This document shows positions 1 to 9,409 of a DNA stretch of 64,000 nucleotides, piece by piece. Position numbers and translations under genes: made by a program. This stretch comes from Alphaproteobacteria bacterium (GTDB lineage Bacteria; Pseudomonadota; Alphaproteobacteria; Puniceispirillales; Puniceispirillaceae): positions 62,001-126,000 of the forward strand of contig JADHOL010000003.1 in the NCBI GenBank assembly GCA_016779005.1. The letters are read 5' to 3'. Each line of letters begins with the position of its first letter. Within the stretch, counting starts at the first letter, position 1. The notes beneath the pieces are model-generated. The model saw nothing but the letters and a program-made list of their open reading frames with translations. It was not told the origin of the DNA and did no database searches.

Positions 1-444
1 TGCAGTTGCGGTGGCATCATTAAACCCGATTAATTCCGCCCCAGTTTGAAAAAGCTGGCGCTCTGAGTTTAAACTATCGGGGAGAACCCGCATCACATCG
101 CCTTCATAGGCCAGTCTCAAAGGACGGGGATTATGGGCAAGTCTAGTACCAGAAATTCTAGAAATCTGCGCTGTCATATCAGAGCGAAGCACCATCATAT
201 TTTGCGTTAGCGGATCCATTAACCGGAAAGACTTTGCTGCTGTTGTAGCCCCTGGACCTTTTGCAAGCAATGTTGCTTCAAATTCCACAAGCGGTGGTTT
301 TACCCGCTGATAGCCAAATTGCGCAAAACAATTCAGCATGGTTGTGATCGCCTGACTATTTTGGCTTGCAACGGGATCAAGCAGATCCATTAATCCAGCT
401 GGCAATAACCCTTGATTGTTATTATCATCTTCTGTCGGTGCCAT
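1..444 (-). CDS. hisZ: ATP phosphoribosyltransferase regulatory subunit HisZ (N-terminal part, runs off window)
   Basis: HisZ is a class II aminoacyl-tRNA-synthetase-like protein that partners with short-form HisG in the first step of histidine synthesis. About 148 residues are visible, from an ATG at 442-444 to the window edge with no stop. The reading contains short HisZ-like blocks: LLPAGLMDLL near the start, FGYQRVKPPLVEFE, FRLMDPLTQNMM, LRSDMTAQISRI, PRPLRLAYEGDV and QTGAELIGFND. The last block is the class II motif region common to HisZ and HisRS. HisRS is less likely because the fragment opens with the 'LPAGLMDLL' form and follows serA at about 100 bp, a place where hisZ (often with purA) sits in alphaproteobacteria. 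The C-terminal half is not visible. Confidence 0.88.
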   Translation of the reverse strand, partial: MAPTEDDNNNQGLLPAGLMDLLDPVASQNSQAITTMLNCFAQFGYQRVKPPLVEFEATLLAKGPGATTAAKSFRLMDPLTQNMMVLRSDMTAQISRISGTRLAHNPRPLRLAYEGDVMRVLPDSLNSERQLFQTGAELIGFNDATATA

Positions 445-548
445 CTGATTATTAACGTCCTAATTATATGATGCGATTAGCAAATCCCACAAATAGTGGC
501 AAGCAACTCAAATAATTAGCGCAGATGAATGCTAAGTGCAAGTCTGTA

Positions 549-2132
549 CTACGGCGTGAACTGCAAATAATCTGCTCTGACGACTTGAGGTAGCTCACGA
601 ACCTTGGTTAGAACAGATTGGTCGATTTTACCATCAACTTCAATTAACGCTACGGCTTCTTCTGTCCCTGACTTTCTGCCTAAATGAAATGTTGCCACAT
701 TTATATCAAGTTCCCCAAGAAGACTACCCATCGCCCCGATAAATCCTGGCCGATCATAATTTCTTATATATAGTAAATCGGCTGGAAAATCAGATTCAAC
801 TGAAATTCCCTGCACCTCAATAATGCGTGGCTTATTACCCCCCACCAAAGTGCCAACGATACTTCTCTCACCCCCTTTGTAACTAGCAGATACTTTGATC
901 ATTGTCTCATAATCGCATCTTCTGTCATGTTTAACAGTAGAAACAGCGATGCCTTTGGAAGAGGCTATGGCAGAAGCATTTACCAGATTGGCAGAATCCA
1001 TTTTAGGCCCCAATAATCCAGCTATGATCGACGCAACAACCGGCGCATCGTTTAAACTAGCTGATTTACCATCAAATTCGATTTGCACCGCGGCAAGGTC
1101 ATTCATATCTACCTGTCCCAGAAACCCGCCCAAAAGCTGCCCAAGAGACATATATGGCTTTAAAATGGGGGCTTCTTCTGCCGTAACAGAGGCCATATTC
1201 AATGCGTTTGTAATCGCGCCATTCTGTAGATAATCTGCCATTTGCTCAGCTACCTGCAATGCAACTTTCTCTTGCGCTTCTATTGTAGAGGCACCAAGGT
1301 GCGGCGTTGCAACAACATTCGGATGCTCGAATAAAATATTATCTTTTGCAGGCTCTTCTGAGAAAACATCAAGTGCGGCACCTGCTACATGCTCTGAATT
1401 AAGAGCGGCATAAAGCGCGAGTTCATCAACAAGGCCGCCTCTTGCACAATTAATAATGCGCACACCCTTTTTGGTTCTATTCAAGGCATCTGCAGAAATT
1501 ATATTTCGAGTTGAATCTGTAAGCGGTGTATGCAGTGTAATAAAATCTGCTTGTGCGAGTAATTCATCAAGCTCGACTTTTTCAATACCGATTTGCGTTG
1601 CGCGCTCGGTAGTAAGAAACGGGTCATATCCAATCACCTTCATTTTTAAACCAAGAGCTCTGTTGGCAACAATAGCACCAATATTACCACACCCGATAAT
1701 ACCAAGTTTCTTGCCCGTAATCTCTGTTCCCATAAATTTGGATTTCTCCCACTTGCTCGCAATTGTAGACATATGCGCTTGGGGAATTTGACGTGTAAGA
1801 GACAGCATCATGGCAATTGCATGTTCAGCTGTTGTAATGGCATTTCCAAAAGGAGTATTCATAACCAATATTCCAGCCGCCGTTGCAGCAGGTATATCTA
1901 CATTATCAACACCGATACCGGCCCTTCCAACGACTTGCAAGTTAGCGGCTAGTGCGATTATCTCTGAGGTCACCTTGGTGGCAGAGCGAACCGCCAGCCC
2001 ATCATAATTATGAATGATTTCTTTTAACTCATCCGCTGGTAGTCCAGGTTTAAAATCGACCTCTACTCCAGCAGCTTCAAAAATATTAACTGCTTCTTCT
2101 GATAGTTTATCGCTGATTAAAACGCGTGGCAT
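549..2132 (-). CDS. serA: D-3-phosphoglycerate dehydrogenase (long form)
   Basis: This cytoplasmic enzyme oxidises 3-phosphoglycerate to 3-phosphohydroxypyruvate with NAD, the first step of serine synthesis. The 527 residues match the long bacterial form. The NAD-binding motif GIIGCGNIG lies at about residues 144-152, the catalytic Arg region INCARGGLVDE near 229-239, and the catalytic His in PHLGAST near 282-288. After the intervening ASB domain a C-terminal ACT domain covers roughly residues 455-525 (IRNYDRPGFIGAMG), suggesting serine feedback control. An AAGGAA ribosome site precedes the ATG. It lies 14 bp downstream of serC, so the two are very likely co-transcribed from the serC promoter. 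The stop codon is TAG, which matters for the porin discussed elsewhere. Confidence 0.97.
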   Translation of the reverse strand: MPRVLISDKLSEEAVNIFEAAGVEVDFKPGLPADELKEIIHNYDGLAVRSATKVTSEIIALAANLQVVGRAGIGVDNVDIPAATAAGILVMNTPFGNAITTAEHAIAMMLSLTRQIPQAHMSTIASKWEKSKFMGTEITGKKLGIIGCGNIGAIVANRALGLKMKVIGYDPFLTTERATQIGIEKVELDELLAQADFITLHTPLTDSTRNIISADALNRTKKGVRIINCARGGLVDELALYAALNSEHVAGAALDVFSEEPAKDNILFEHPNVVATPHLGASTIEAQEKVALQVAEQMADYLQNGAITNALNMASVTAEEAPILKPYMSLGQLLGGFLGQVDMNDLAAVQIEFDGKSASLNDAPVVASIIAGLLGPKMDSANLVNASAIASSKGIAVSTVKHDRRCDYETMIKVSASYKGGERSIVGTLVGGNKPRIIEVQGISVESDFPADLLYIRNYDRPGFIGAMGSLLGELDINVATFHLGRKSGTEEAVALIEVDGKIDQSVLTKVRELPQVVRADYLQFTP

Positions 2133-2146
2133 AGTGCAGTTCCTTC

Positions 2147-3304
2147 TTATGAAATTTTAATCTGTTTTTGTTCTGCGAAGATAAAGTCAAGCCAATCCAA
2201 CAATATCACAATATCTGATGTATCAACCGTAGGCCCTCCCCAGATACGCAATCCAGCTGGTGCTGTTCGGTAGGCACCAATATCGAGCGCCACATTCTCT
2301 TCTTCTAGCCGTTTTGTAATGGCTATCGCAAAATCCTTCTGCTCTGCTTCTGAAAGCTGTGATATCTGAGGATCGGTAATGGTAAGACAAATAGATGTAT
2401 TTGACCTAGTGTCAGGCCTAACAGCTAAGAAATCTGCCCAAGCAGAGGCATCTACCCAATCTGATATCACCTTTAAATTATCATCACTTCGTCTTACAAG
2501 CGCATCTAATCCGCCGATTTTTTCTGCCCAATCAAGCGCGGCAAGTAAATCCTCTAAACATAAAAGAGACGGTGTGTTAATTGTCTCTCCTTTGAAGATC
2601 CCTTCAATGAGTTTACCATTCTTGGTGAGTTGAAATATTTTTGGCATTGGCCAAGCAGGCGTATAACTCTCCAAACGTTCAACGGCTTTAGGGGACAGGA
2701 CAATAACCCCGTGTGCAGCCTCACCGCCAAGGGATTTTTGCCAGCTAAAGGTCGCTATATCAATCTTGTCCCATTCTAGCGGCATTGCAAAACAGGCAGA
2801 AGTTGCATCCACAATGCTTAGGCCCTTGCGATCATGTGGAATCCAGTTTGCATTTGGAACACGCACGCCAGAGGTGGTACCATTCCAGCAAAAAACAACA
2901 TCATGATCAAAATTTACCTGTGAGAGGTCTGGGATCTCGCCCCAATCTGCTGAGTGGAGTGTAACATCTGGAAGTTTCAACTGTTTGGACACATCTGTTA
3001 CCCATGTCTGACCAAAGGATTCCCATGCCAAAATATCCAATGGTCTTTGGCCTAAAACAGACCACATCGCCATTTCAATAGCCCCTGTATCGGACGCAGG
3101 AACAATCCCCAAACGATAATCATCGGGAAGTTCAAGCAATGCGCTCATCCTATTAATAGCATCTAATAATTTTTGTTTGGGGATGGATGCGCGGTGACTT
3201 CGGCCGTGCGGTGTGTTTGATAGATGGGTTAATTTCCAGCCTGGAAATTTTTTTGTCGGTCCTGAGGAAAAAAGCGCGCTAGACGGCTTCTGTTCTGGTG
3301 ACAT
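2147..3304 (-). CDS. serC: Phosphoserine aminotransferase
   Basis: A PLP enzyme that transaminates 3-phosphohydroxypyruvate to phosphoserine with glutamate, the second step of serine synthesis. The reading frame is open upstream to an ATG at 3400, but I place the start at 3304 (385 aa). A GAGG ribosome site lies at 3311-3314, the family begins around SSGPTKKFPGW, and a good promoter sits inside the longer frame. The PLP lysine is K190 in WQKSLGGEAAHG. CWNGTTSGVRVP and the C-terminal RIWGGPTVDTSD are typical of the alphaproteobacterial and archaeal SerC subgroup rather than the E. coli type. It is followed closely by serA, giving a two-gene serine operon. Confidence 0.95.
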   Translation of the reverse strand: MSPEQKPSSALFSSGPTKKFPGWKLTHLSNTPHGRSHRASIPKQKLLDAINRMSALLELPDDYRLGIVPASDTGAIEMAMWSVLGQRPLDILAWESFGQTWVTDVSKQLKLPDVTLHSADWGEIPDLSQVNFDHDVVFCWNGTTSGVRVPNANWIPHDRKGLSIVDATSACFAMPLEWDKIDIATFSWQKSLGGEAAHGVIVLSPKAVERLESYTPAWPMPKIFQLTKNGKLIEGIFKGETINTPSLLCLEDLLAALDWAEKIGGLDALVRRSDDNLKVISDWVDASAWADFLAVRPDTRSNTSICLTITDPQISQLSEAEQKDFAIAITKRLEEENVALDIGAYRTAPAGLRIWGGPTVDTSDIVILLDWLDFIFAEQKQIKIS

Positions 3305-3388
3305 AGCAAACCTCGATTCAAAAATGTGGCCATCCGTTGGGAGATGACAACCCAATCTGGAAAGTAGGCCGTTCGCGTTAAATGTCAA
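3305..3388 (-). promoter_or_regulatory. serC promoter and structured 5' leader (candidate serC leader RNA, pseudoknot-like)
   Basis: On the minus strand there is a consensus -35 TTGACA (3388-3383), a 16-bp spacer and a -10 TACTTT (3366-3361). This predicts a transcript start near 3354. The first transcribed bases form a stem TTGGG (3355-3351) with CCCAA (3341-3337). The loop segment TCATCT (3347-3342) can pair with GGATGG (3335-3330) just downstream, giving an H-type pseudoknot. The ribosome site GAGG follows at 3314-3311. A regulatory RNA called the serC leader is known upstream of serC-serA in alphaproteobacteria. That this is the same element is inference; I could not run a covariance search. 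Confidence 0.5.
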
Positions 3389-3468
3389 GGATGAATACAA
3401 ATAATCAGAGAATAATTATATTTTGGCAATAATTTCAGATAGTTAAAAAATATATTTCCTATAGTTAT

Positions 3469-4815
3469 TTAGTTATTCTTTAAAATTTCGGAAAGTTCAT
3501 TTATCGTTTTATCGACCAAGACTGCGTCCTCAGCCTCAACCATAATTCTTATCACAGGTTCCGTTCCAGAGGGTCGCAATAAAATCCTGCCTTTGTCACC
3601 AAGCTTGTTTTTTATCTTTTCCACCTCATTTACTACCGTATCTTTTTGCAGAACAGCGTTATCAATATTTGACAGATTTACAAGTTTTTGTGGGATTGAG
3701 GTACATAAATGTAATAGCGCACTTGCAGATTTTTGGTTTTTTACCAAGAGTTCGAGAATTTTCAATGCTGCGATTAACCCATCACCACATCTCGTAATTT
3801 CAGGAAGAAGAATATGCCCTGACGGCTCCCCTCCCAAATTCCCACCATCGCGCTTTAATGATTCCAAAATATACCTGTCCCCAACATTTGATCTGTTAAA
3901 GGGGATATTATTTTCCTGAAAAAATCGCTCAAGACCTAGGTTCGTCATCAAAGTTCCTACTACAGGACCCCGTAATGTTCCGCTGTGATGCATCTCAAGC
4001 GCTAATGCTGCAAGAACAGAATCGCCATCATGTAATTCACCTCTCTCATCACACAAGATCAATCTATCTGCGTCTCCATCAAGGGCAATCCCGATATCAG
4101 CATTATGGTTTTTAACTTCGCGCACGAGATTTTGCGGGGAGGTTGCACCACATTTAGCATTTATATTCAGCCCATCTGGTTCGACCGAAATTGGGATAAC
4201 ATGTGCGCCTAATTCACGAAGTGTTTCCGGCGCGGTTTTATAGGCAGCCCCATTTGCACAATCTACGACAATTTTAAGAGAGTCTAAACTTAGTTGAGGC
4301 GAGAATTTTGCTTTGGCAAATTCCACATAACGAGCAACAGAATCAATCATGCGCCGCGCCCTGCCTAATGATTCTGGTTCCGCGAGCGAAATCGATCCCT
4401 GAAGCAGGTTAGAAATTTCTAATTCAATATCATCCTCTAATTTAAAACCATCAGGACCAAATAATTTAATTCCATTATCAAAGTGCGGGTTATGACTTGC
4501 TGATATCATAACACCTAATTCTGCTCTCAAAGAATGGGTTAGATAGGCAACTCCGGCTGATGGAATTGGGCCTGTGAGCCTGCAGTCCATTCCAATTGAT
4601 GTAAATCCAGAGACAAGCGCAGCTTCAAGCATATAACCTGATAATCTGGTGTCTTTTCCGATTACTACAATTGGTTTTGTGGATTTATGATAGCTATCAT
4701 TTTTTGCTATAAAATATTCACCCGCTGCTAATGCAAGTCTGACGATAAATTCAGCTCTCATTGGACCTGTATTTATCCGAGATCGCACCCCGTCTGTGCC
4801 AAATATGCCTGCCAT
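3469..4815 (-). CDS. glmM: Phosphoglucosamine mutase
   Basis: GlmM converts glucosamine-6-phosphate to glucosamine-1-phosphate for UDP-GlcNAc, the precursor of peptidoglycan and lipid A. At 448 residues it has the usual length. Visible motifs are the phosphoserine loop ISASHNP (the serine before HNP, about residue 107), the metal loop ALDGDADR, the sugar-binding GGEPSGH, and the C-terminal phosphate-binding RPSGTEPVIRI. It begins with the typical MAGIFGTDGVR. It is the last gene of the ftsH-folP-glmM string, 70 bp after folP, an arrangement also found in gammaproteobacteria. Confidence 0.97.
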   Translation of the reverse strand: MAGIFGTDGVRSRINTGPMRAEFIVRLALAAGEYFIAKNDSYHKSTKPIVVIGKDTRLSGYMLEAALVSGFTSIGMDCRLTGPIPSAGVAYLTHSLRAELGVMISASHNPHFDNGIKLFGPDGFKLEDDIELEISNLLQGSISLAEPESLGRARRMIDSVARYVEFAKAKFSPQLSLDSLKIVVDCANGAAYKTAPETLRELGAHVIPISVEPDGLNINAKCGATSPQNLVREVKNHNADIGIALDGDADRLILCDERGELHDGDSVLAALALEMHHSGTLRGPVVGTLMTNLGLERFFQENNIPFNRSNVGDRYILESLKRDGGNLGGEPSGHILLPEITRCGDGLIAALKILELLVKNQKSASALLHLCTSIPQKLVNLSNIDNAVLQKDTVVNEVEKIKNKLGDKGRILLRPSGTEPVIRIMVEAEDAVLVDKTINELSEILKNN

Positions 4816-4885
4816 ATTTTCCTACTTGCTTATTCTAACCTAATCAGACTATAGGCACCATACGAGTTCTGTGCAAGCTATCAGG

Positions 4886-5998
4886 TTAGCCTGCCTGCCA
4901 AAGCTTTATTGCCTGCGCGGTTTGTCTTACGTCATGCGTGCGGATCATCTGAACCCCTGCATCTGCCGACTTTAAGGTCAGGGCAATTGAGCCCCCTAAT
5001 CTCTCATCAACGGGGGCATTATTATCGAGCTTTGCAATGGCAGATTTGCGGGAAACACCTATTAGAATTGGCACACCCAGGCCATGAAATAACGGCATCC
5101 AATCAATTAATACAAGATTATCTTTAACTGATTTCCCAAATCCAAATCCTACATCCACTGCAATATTAGAACGTGGAAGCCCAGATGAGACCAGCAGCCC
5201 AATTTGTTCCTGCAGATACATATAAATATCAATAGGCGCAAAATTATAGCTAGGGGCTTCTTGCATGGTCGCTGGCTCACCTTGCATATGCACAATGATA
5301 ACATAAGGGGACATTCCAGCTTTGTAAGCATCAGTGATAACGCGCAAACATTCCTTATTTCTGAACCCAGAAACATCATTAATGATCGTTGCGCCTTCTA
5401 ATAGTGCTGTTCGCATTATTTCTGGATTACGTGTATCAACAGAAACTAAAATATTACGTTTGGATAATGCTTGAGTTACCGGTATTACCCTTTGGCGTTC
5501 TTCATCTATCGTTATCTTAGCTGCCCCTGGCCTTGTGGATTCTCCGCCGATATCGATTATTGACGCGCCTTGCGATAGTAATGCATTTGCATGGCTAATT
5601 GCTGCTTCGCGCTCTAAGTACTGACCGCCATCAGAGAAGCTATCTGGTGTTACGTTAACGACACCCATTAGATGGGTGGCTGACATATCAAGCCCTGCGA
5701 AATCTGGTCTAGCACTTACAATATTATCAAGTGTCTGGCTCGCAGCTTGCGCCATTTTTGTTTTTTGAAGCCAATCTGATACGCTACCACGCCAAATCTT
5801 CAAGCTATTAGAGCTATAATCATAGGAGCTTATATCAACCTGCGTGAACCCTGTTTGCCCGCCAGGCAACCTGAAATGTGGCATACCAGAAAGACAGGAC
5901 AGCCCCACCCTATCGAGTGGTACAGGTTTCACCCAGCTAATGTCGCTTTCAACATCCCTCAGTGACGAAAAATGATTAATCTGGAACCGCGCCGTCAT
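4886..5998 (-). CDS. folP: Dihydropteroate synthase with N-terminal extension
   Basis: DHPS condenses p-aminobenzoate with dihydropterin pyrophosphate in folate synthesis and is the sulfonamide target. The catalytic TIM barrel starts with MGVVNVTPDSFSDGG at about residues 111-125. It continues with IDIGGESTRPGA, SVDTRNPE, INDVSGFR, the loop around VGFGFGKS, and LIGVSRKSAI. The protein has 370 residues against roughly 270-280 for the minimal enzyme. The difference is an N-terminal extension of about 100 residues before the barrel, which I cannot assign to a catalytic role; similar extensions occur in alphaproteobacterial FolP. The start is 33 bp after the ftsH stop, consistent with one transcript. 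Confidence 0.95.
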   Translation of the reverse strand: MTARFQINHFSSLRDVESDISWVKPVPLDRVGLSCLSGMPHFRLPGGQTGFTQVDISSYDYSSNSLKIWRGSVSDWLQKTKMAQAASQTLDNIVSARPDFAGLDMSATHLMGVVNVTPDSFSDGGQYLEREAAISHANALLSQGASIIDIGGESTRPGAAKITIDEERQRVIPVTQALSKRNILVSVDTRNPEIMRTALLEGATIINDVSGFRNKECLRVITDAYKAGMSPYVIIVHMQGEPATMQEAPSYNFAPIDIYMYLQEQIGLLVSSGLPRSNIAVDVGFGFGKSVKDNLVLIDWMPLFHGLGVPILIGVSRKSAIAKLDNNAPVDERLGGSIALTLKSADAGVQMIRTHDVRQTAQAIKLWQAG

Positions 5999-6031
5999 AA
6001 CGCTACCATCATAGACTTTAGAATAGATGCT

Positions 6032-7963
6032 TTATACAGGCTCTGTTCCAGGATTATCATCATGTTTTCTAGTTCTACCACCTGTGGGAAGTCCTGTTCT
6101 AGGACGTTTTTGTCTTGGTGTAGGGGTAGTATCGTCATCTTGGTCAGTTCTGGACAAACTGCCACCCTCAACGATTATTTTGATTTCATCTCCGTTAAGT
6201 GTCTCATATTCAAGCAAACCAAGCGCAAGACGCTCAAGCTCCACACTATTCTTTTTTAGAATATCTTCGGCATCAAAATACGCTTCATCTACGATACGTC
6301 TGATTTCGGCATCAATAATATCCGCTGTTTTATCAGAAACATTCTTTGACTGAGTGACAGAGCGACCCAAAAATAATTCTTGCTCGTCGCCGCTATAGGC
6401 TAAAAACCCAAGTTTTTCTGACATTCCCCATTCTGTAACCATACGGCGTGCCATATCTGTTACCATTCTTATGTCCGATGAAGCACCTGTGGTTATTTTA
6501 TCGGCACCAAATATCAAATCTTCGGCTATCCTGCCACCGCACCCTACCCGAAGGTCAGCAACTAATTTATCAACTGCCATTGAAACACGATCGCCCTCAG
6601 GAAGTCTCATCACCATTCCAAGGGCGCGCCCTCTTGGTATAATCGTAGCTTTATGTATCGGGTCAGACGCCGCACAATGCAAAGCAACAACAGCATGGCC
6701 AGCTTCATGGTATGCTGTTAGCTTTTTTTCTTCTTCTGTCATCACCATAGACCGGCGCTCAGAGCCCATCATTACCTTATCTTTAGCCTCTTCAAACTCT
6801 GCCATCGATACGGTTCTGCGACCCTTTCGTGCAGCTAATAATGCAGCCTCATTAACAAGATTAGCCAAATCAGCACCTGAGAAACCAGGCGTACCTCTGG
6901 CAATAATGCGTGCCTCAACATCGCTGGCAAGCGGTGTTTTGCGCATATGTACTTTTAAAATCTTTTCTCGTCCGATAACGTCTGGATTTGGCACTACCAC
7001 CTGACGGTCAAATCTACCTGGTCTGAGAAGCGCAGGGTCTAACACATCTGGACGGTTTGTGGCTGCAATTAAGATAACACCTTCATTCGCCTCGAACCCG
7101 TCCATTTCAACAAGCATTTGGTTAAGTGTTTGCTCACGCTCGTCATTACCGCCGCCAAGGCCAGCACCGCGATGCCTGCCTACAGCGTCAATCTCATCAA
7201 TAAATATAATACAAGGCGCATTTTTCTTTCCCTGTTCAAACATATCACGAACACGGCTTGCCCCCACCCCTACGAACATTTCAACAAAATCAGACCCCGA
7301 TATGGTGAAAAATGGTACTTTTGCTTCCCCAGCAATAGCTCTTGCCAGTAGCGTTTTACCTGTACCAGGAGGGCCAACAAGCAATACGCCTTTTGGTATT
7401 TTACCTCCAAGACGCTGGAACTTTCCAGGGTCTTTCAAAAATTCAACAACTTCTTCTAATTCTGTCTTAGCCTCATCAATACCAGCAACATCATCAAAGG
7501 TAATCCGTCCTGTATGCTCTGTTAAGAGCTTGGCTCGTGACTTACCAAAGCCCATTGCCCCGCCACGACCGCCACCTTGCATCTGGCGCATGAAGAAAAT
7601 CCAAACTCCAATAAATAACAACATTGGGAACCAGCTAAGAAGGATTGATAAAAATCCTGGCATGTTACTCTCATCTGGCTGTGCGTTAATGCGAACATCA
7701 CTTCCAGTTAGCGCATCGACAATATCAGCGCCATCAGGCTTGTAGCTACTCACACGCCGACCATCAGAAGTTAACCCGGTTAAATTCTGGCCCTCGATTA
7801 GTACTTCTGAAATACCGCCTGTTTGTGCTTGGTCAATAAATTCCGAATAAGCAATCTTGGTCGATTGGGTGGTGGTACCACTGCCCTGAAACATATTAAA
7901 TAATGCCATTAATGCAGCACCAATAATCAACCAAATTAGGATATTTCTGACGAGATTATTCAT
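6032..7963 (-). CDS. ftsH: ATP-dependent zinc metalloprotease FtsH
   Basis: Inner-membrane AAA+ protease that extracts and degrades damaged membrane proteins and short-lived cytoplasmic regulators. Two membrane segments are visible (about residues 7-24 and 103-125) flanking a periplasmic domain. The AAA module follows: Walker A GPPGTGKT at 197-204, Walker [12 protein letters not shown], and second region of homology [19 protein letters not shown]. The zinc-protease motif HEAGH is near residue 419. The 643 residues are normal for the family. The C-terminal tail is disordered and charged ([16 protein letters not shown]). It sits between tilS and folP. Confidence 0.98.
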   Translation of the reverse strand: MNNLVRNILIWLIIGAALMALFNMFQGSGTTTQSTKIAYSEFIDQAQTGGISEVLIEGQNLTGLTSDGRRVSSYKPDGADIVDALTGSDVRINAQPDESNMPGFLSILLSWFPMLLFIGVWIFFMRQMQGGGRGGAMGFGKSRAKLLTEHTGRITFDDVAGIDEAKTELEEVVEFLKDPGKFQRLGGKIPKGVLLVGPPGTGKTLLARAIAGEAKVPFFTISGSDFVEMFVGVGASRVRDMFEQGKKNAPCIIFIDEIDAVGRHRGAGLGGGNDEREQTLNQMLVEMDGFEANEGVILIAATNRPDVLDPALLRPGRFDRQVVVPNPDVIGREKILKVHMRKTPLASDVEARIIARGTPGFSGADLANLVNEAALLAARKGRRTVSMAEFEEAKDKVMMGSERRSMVMTEEEKKLTAYHEAGHAVVALHCAASDPIHKATIIPRGRALGMVMRLPEGDRVSMAVDKLVADLRVGCGGRIAEDLIFGADKITTGASSDIRMVTDMARRMVTEWGMSEKLGFLAYSGDEQELFLGRSVTQSKNVSDKTADIIDAEIRRIVDEAYFDAEDILKKNSVELERLALGLLEYETLNGDEIKIIVEGGSLSRTDQDDDTTPTPRQKRPRTGLPTGGRTRKHDDNPGTEPV

Positions 7964-8000
7964 AAGATTTTAGCCCTTTATCACCAGTACTGTTTTATAT

Positions 8001-8025
8001 TCAAACAAAAGCCCTAACGGCTTGC
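8001..8025 (-). terminator. Weak hairpin between tilS and ftsH
   Basis: Read on the minus strand, AAGCC (8023-8019), a 5-nt loop and GGCTT (8013-8009) form a short hairpin followed by a T-rich stretch. It could attenuate transcription downstream of tilS before ftsH. The stem is only five pairs, so this is tentative. Confidence 0.3.
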
Positions 8026-8056
8026 TTACCTTTTTTTTCTAATCATACAATGATGA

Positions 8057-9409
8057 TTAAGATTCATTCCAAAATGGTTTTTTTCTTATTGGGATCAAAG
8101 TAGCCAGACTTGGAATTTTGTCTAACGGCTTCGTTTCAGAAAAATCATTTTCAATATTACAAACTTCAATGTGGGGTTGAACCAGTCGTCCGTCAAGGTC
8201 TTGTAATATCGGAATACATAATCTAGCTGGATAACGCCATTTTTTTATGAAATAGTATCCATTTTCAGCCTTATTTAAATGCCGATAAACCTCATCGCTC
8301 ATATGATGCAGATATACCACCTTATTTGTTTTAACAAGCCATCGATTATCAATCACAGCTGGCGTGCCAGGAACAATTTTTATAGCGCCCCTTGTTTTTC
8401 TTTTTCGCTCAGCATGTATTTCTATTTGTTCGTCTTTAGGATAAATAATGCATCCAGCTAGCGTGAATTTTTCTTGTATCCCTATTTTCTGAAGGCCTAA
8501 CTTTATTGAATTCACGCTAGCAGGATAGTTACCTGCGCCTATTTGCCATAGTAATTGCTGGAGAAGGTGTATTCTCATCAACTCTGGAAGGCCATTAAAC
8601 TCAGCACTCGTAAAAGACGCATAAACAGGCAGCTCGATTTTGACATTCTCTCTACACCAAGCAGCACAATGCTCTTTAAAGACACGAACTATTTTGCCAA
8701 AATAAACACTAGCTTGAAGCAATTGGCGGGAGAGAATAGTATCCGTGTTGAGGTGATTTCGCGCCTTTACTCTATCATATGTTAAGTCTGTATTGGTTGG
8801 GTCTTCAACAATGCTGATATTCTTGTATCGACAATAAGCACGAAGCTCTGCCTTTTTTCGATGTAATAAGGGCCTGATTATACGTACTGCTTGATAATAG
8901 CGTTGCATTTTCATGCCTGCCAGACCAACAAGACCACTATTATGCTCAAGGCGCATATAAAGTGTTTCAAGCTGATCATCTTGATGATGCGCAATCATTA
9001 AAATGCCATCAAGAGCTCGAGCCTCAGAAAGAAGAATTTGATAACGCTGGTTTCTAGCCCAATTTTGAATATTACCAGTAGGCTTGGTGTTATCGATTTT
9101 AATAATTTTTGATTTTAAATTTAATTTTTCTAGCTCGATTTGAGACAAGGTTGCTTGCGTTCCAGATTCTGCTCTTAAACCATGGTCAATTATGATAGCA
9201 ATAGAATTGTTTTTTGCATCATCTGACCAGTTTGCACATAGACCCGCCAGTGCCATGCTATCTGTGCCGCCTGATACTCCGATAACAATCCTACTAGTTG
9301 GTTTTAGTCCAAGGTCTTCAAGAGTGTGCTGAAAATCCTGCTCTAATGAGGCAAGGTCTATGCTTAGATTGGGCTGTTCGGCGGAGCTGTCTAACCCACT
9401 TTTTGACAT
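8057..9409 (-). CDS. tilS: tRNA(Ile)-lysidine synthase
   Basis: TilS ligates lysine to C34 of the AUA-reading tRNA-Ile, switching its identity from Met to Ile. The PP-loop ATP-binding motif SGGTDS is at residues 46-51 (GVSGGTDSMAL). It is followed by IIIDHGLR and by AHHQDDQLETLYMRLEHNSG, a signature stretch of the family. The C-terminal half is divergent, as is normal for TilS. The 450 residues fit. The frame overlaps the end of cpoB by 19 bp, and tilS-ftsH downstream of the Tol-Pal cluster is a standard alphaproteobacterial order. Confidence 0.95.
   Translation of the reverse strand: MSKSGLDSSAEQPNLSIDLASLEQDFQHTLEDLGLKPTSRIVIGVSGGTDSMALAGLCANWSDDAKNNSIAIIIDHGLRAESGTQATLSQIELEKLNLKSKIIKIDNTKPTGNIQNWARNQRYQILLSEARALDGILMIAHHQDDQLETLYMRLEHNSGLVGLAGMKMQRYYQAVRIIRPLLHRKKAELRAYCRYKNISIVEDPTNTDLTYDRVKARNHLNTDTILSRQLLQASVYFGKIVRVFKEHCAAWCRENVKIELPVYASFTSAEFNGLPELMRIHLLQQLLWQIGAGNYPASVNSIKLGLQKIGIQEKFTLAGCIIYPKDEQIEIHAERKRKTRGAIKIVPGTPAVIDNRWLVKTNKVVYLHHMSDEVYRHLNKAENGYYFIKKWRYPARLCIPILQDLDGRLVQPHIEVCNIENDFSETKPLDKIPSLATLIPIRKKPFWNES

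Noticed and set aside
3305-3388. SAM-II or SAM-V riboswitch before serC
   Set aside because: The conserved loop elements of those pseudoknot riboswitches are not visible, and serC is not a methionine-pathway gene. Only the general H-type topology is similar.
7059-7745. A 228-codon plus-strand open frame opposite ftsH
   Set aside because: It lies wholly inside ftsH on the other strand, has no domain or ribosome site, and its Ser/Pro/Ala-rich composition mirrors the antisense of a conserved gene.
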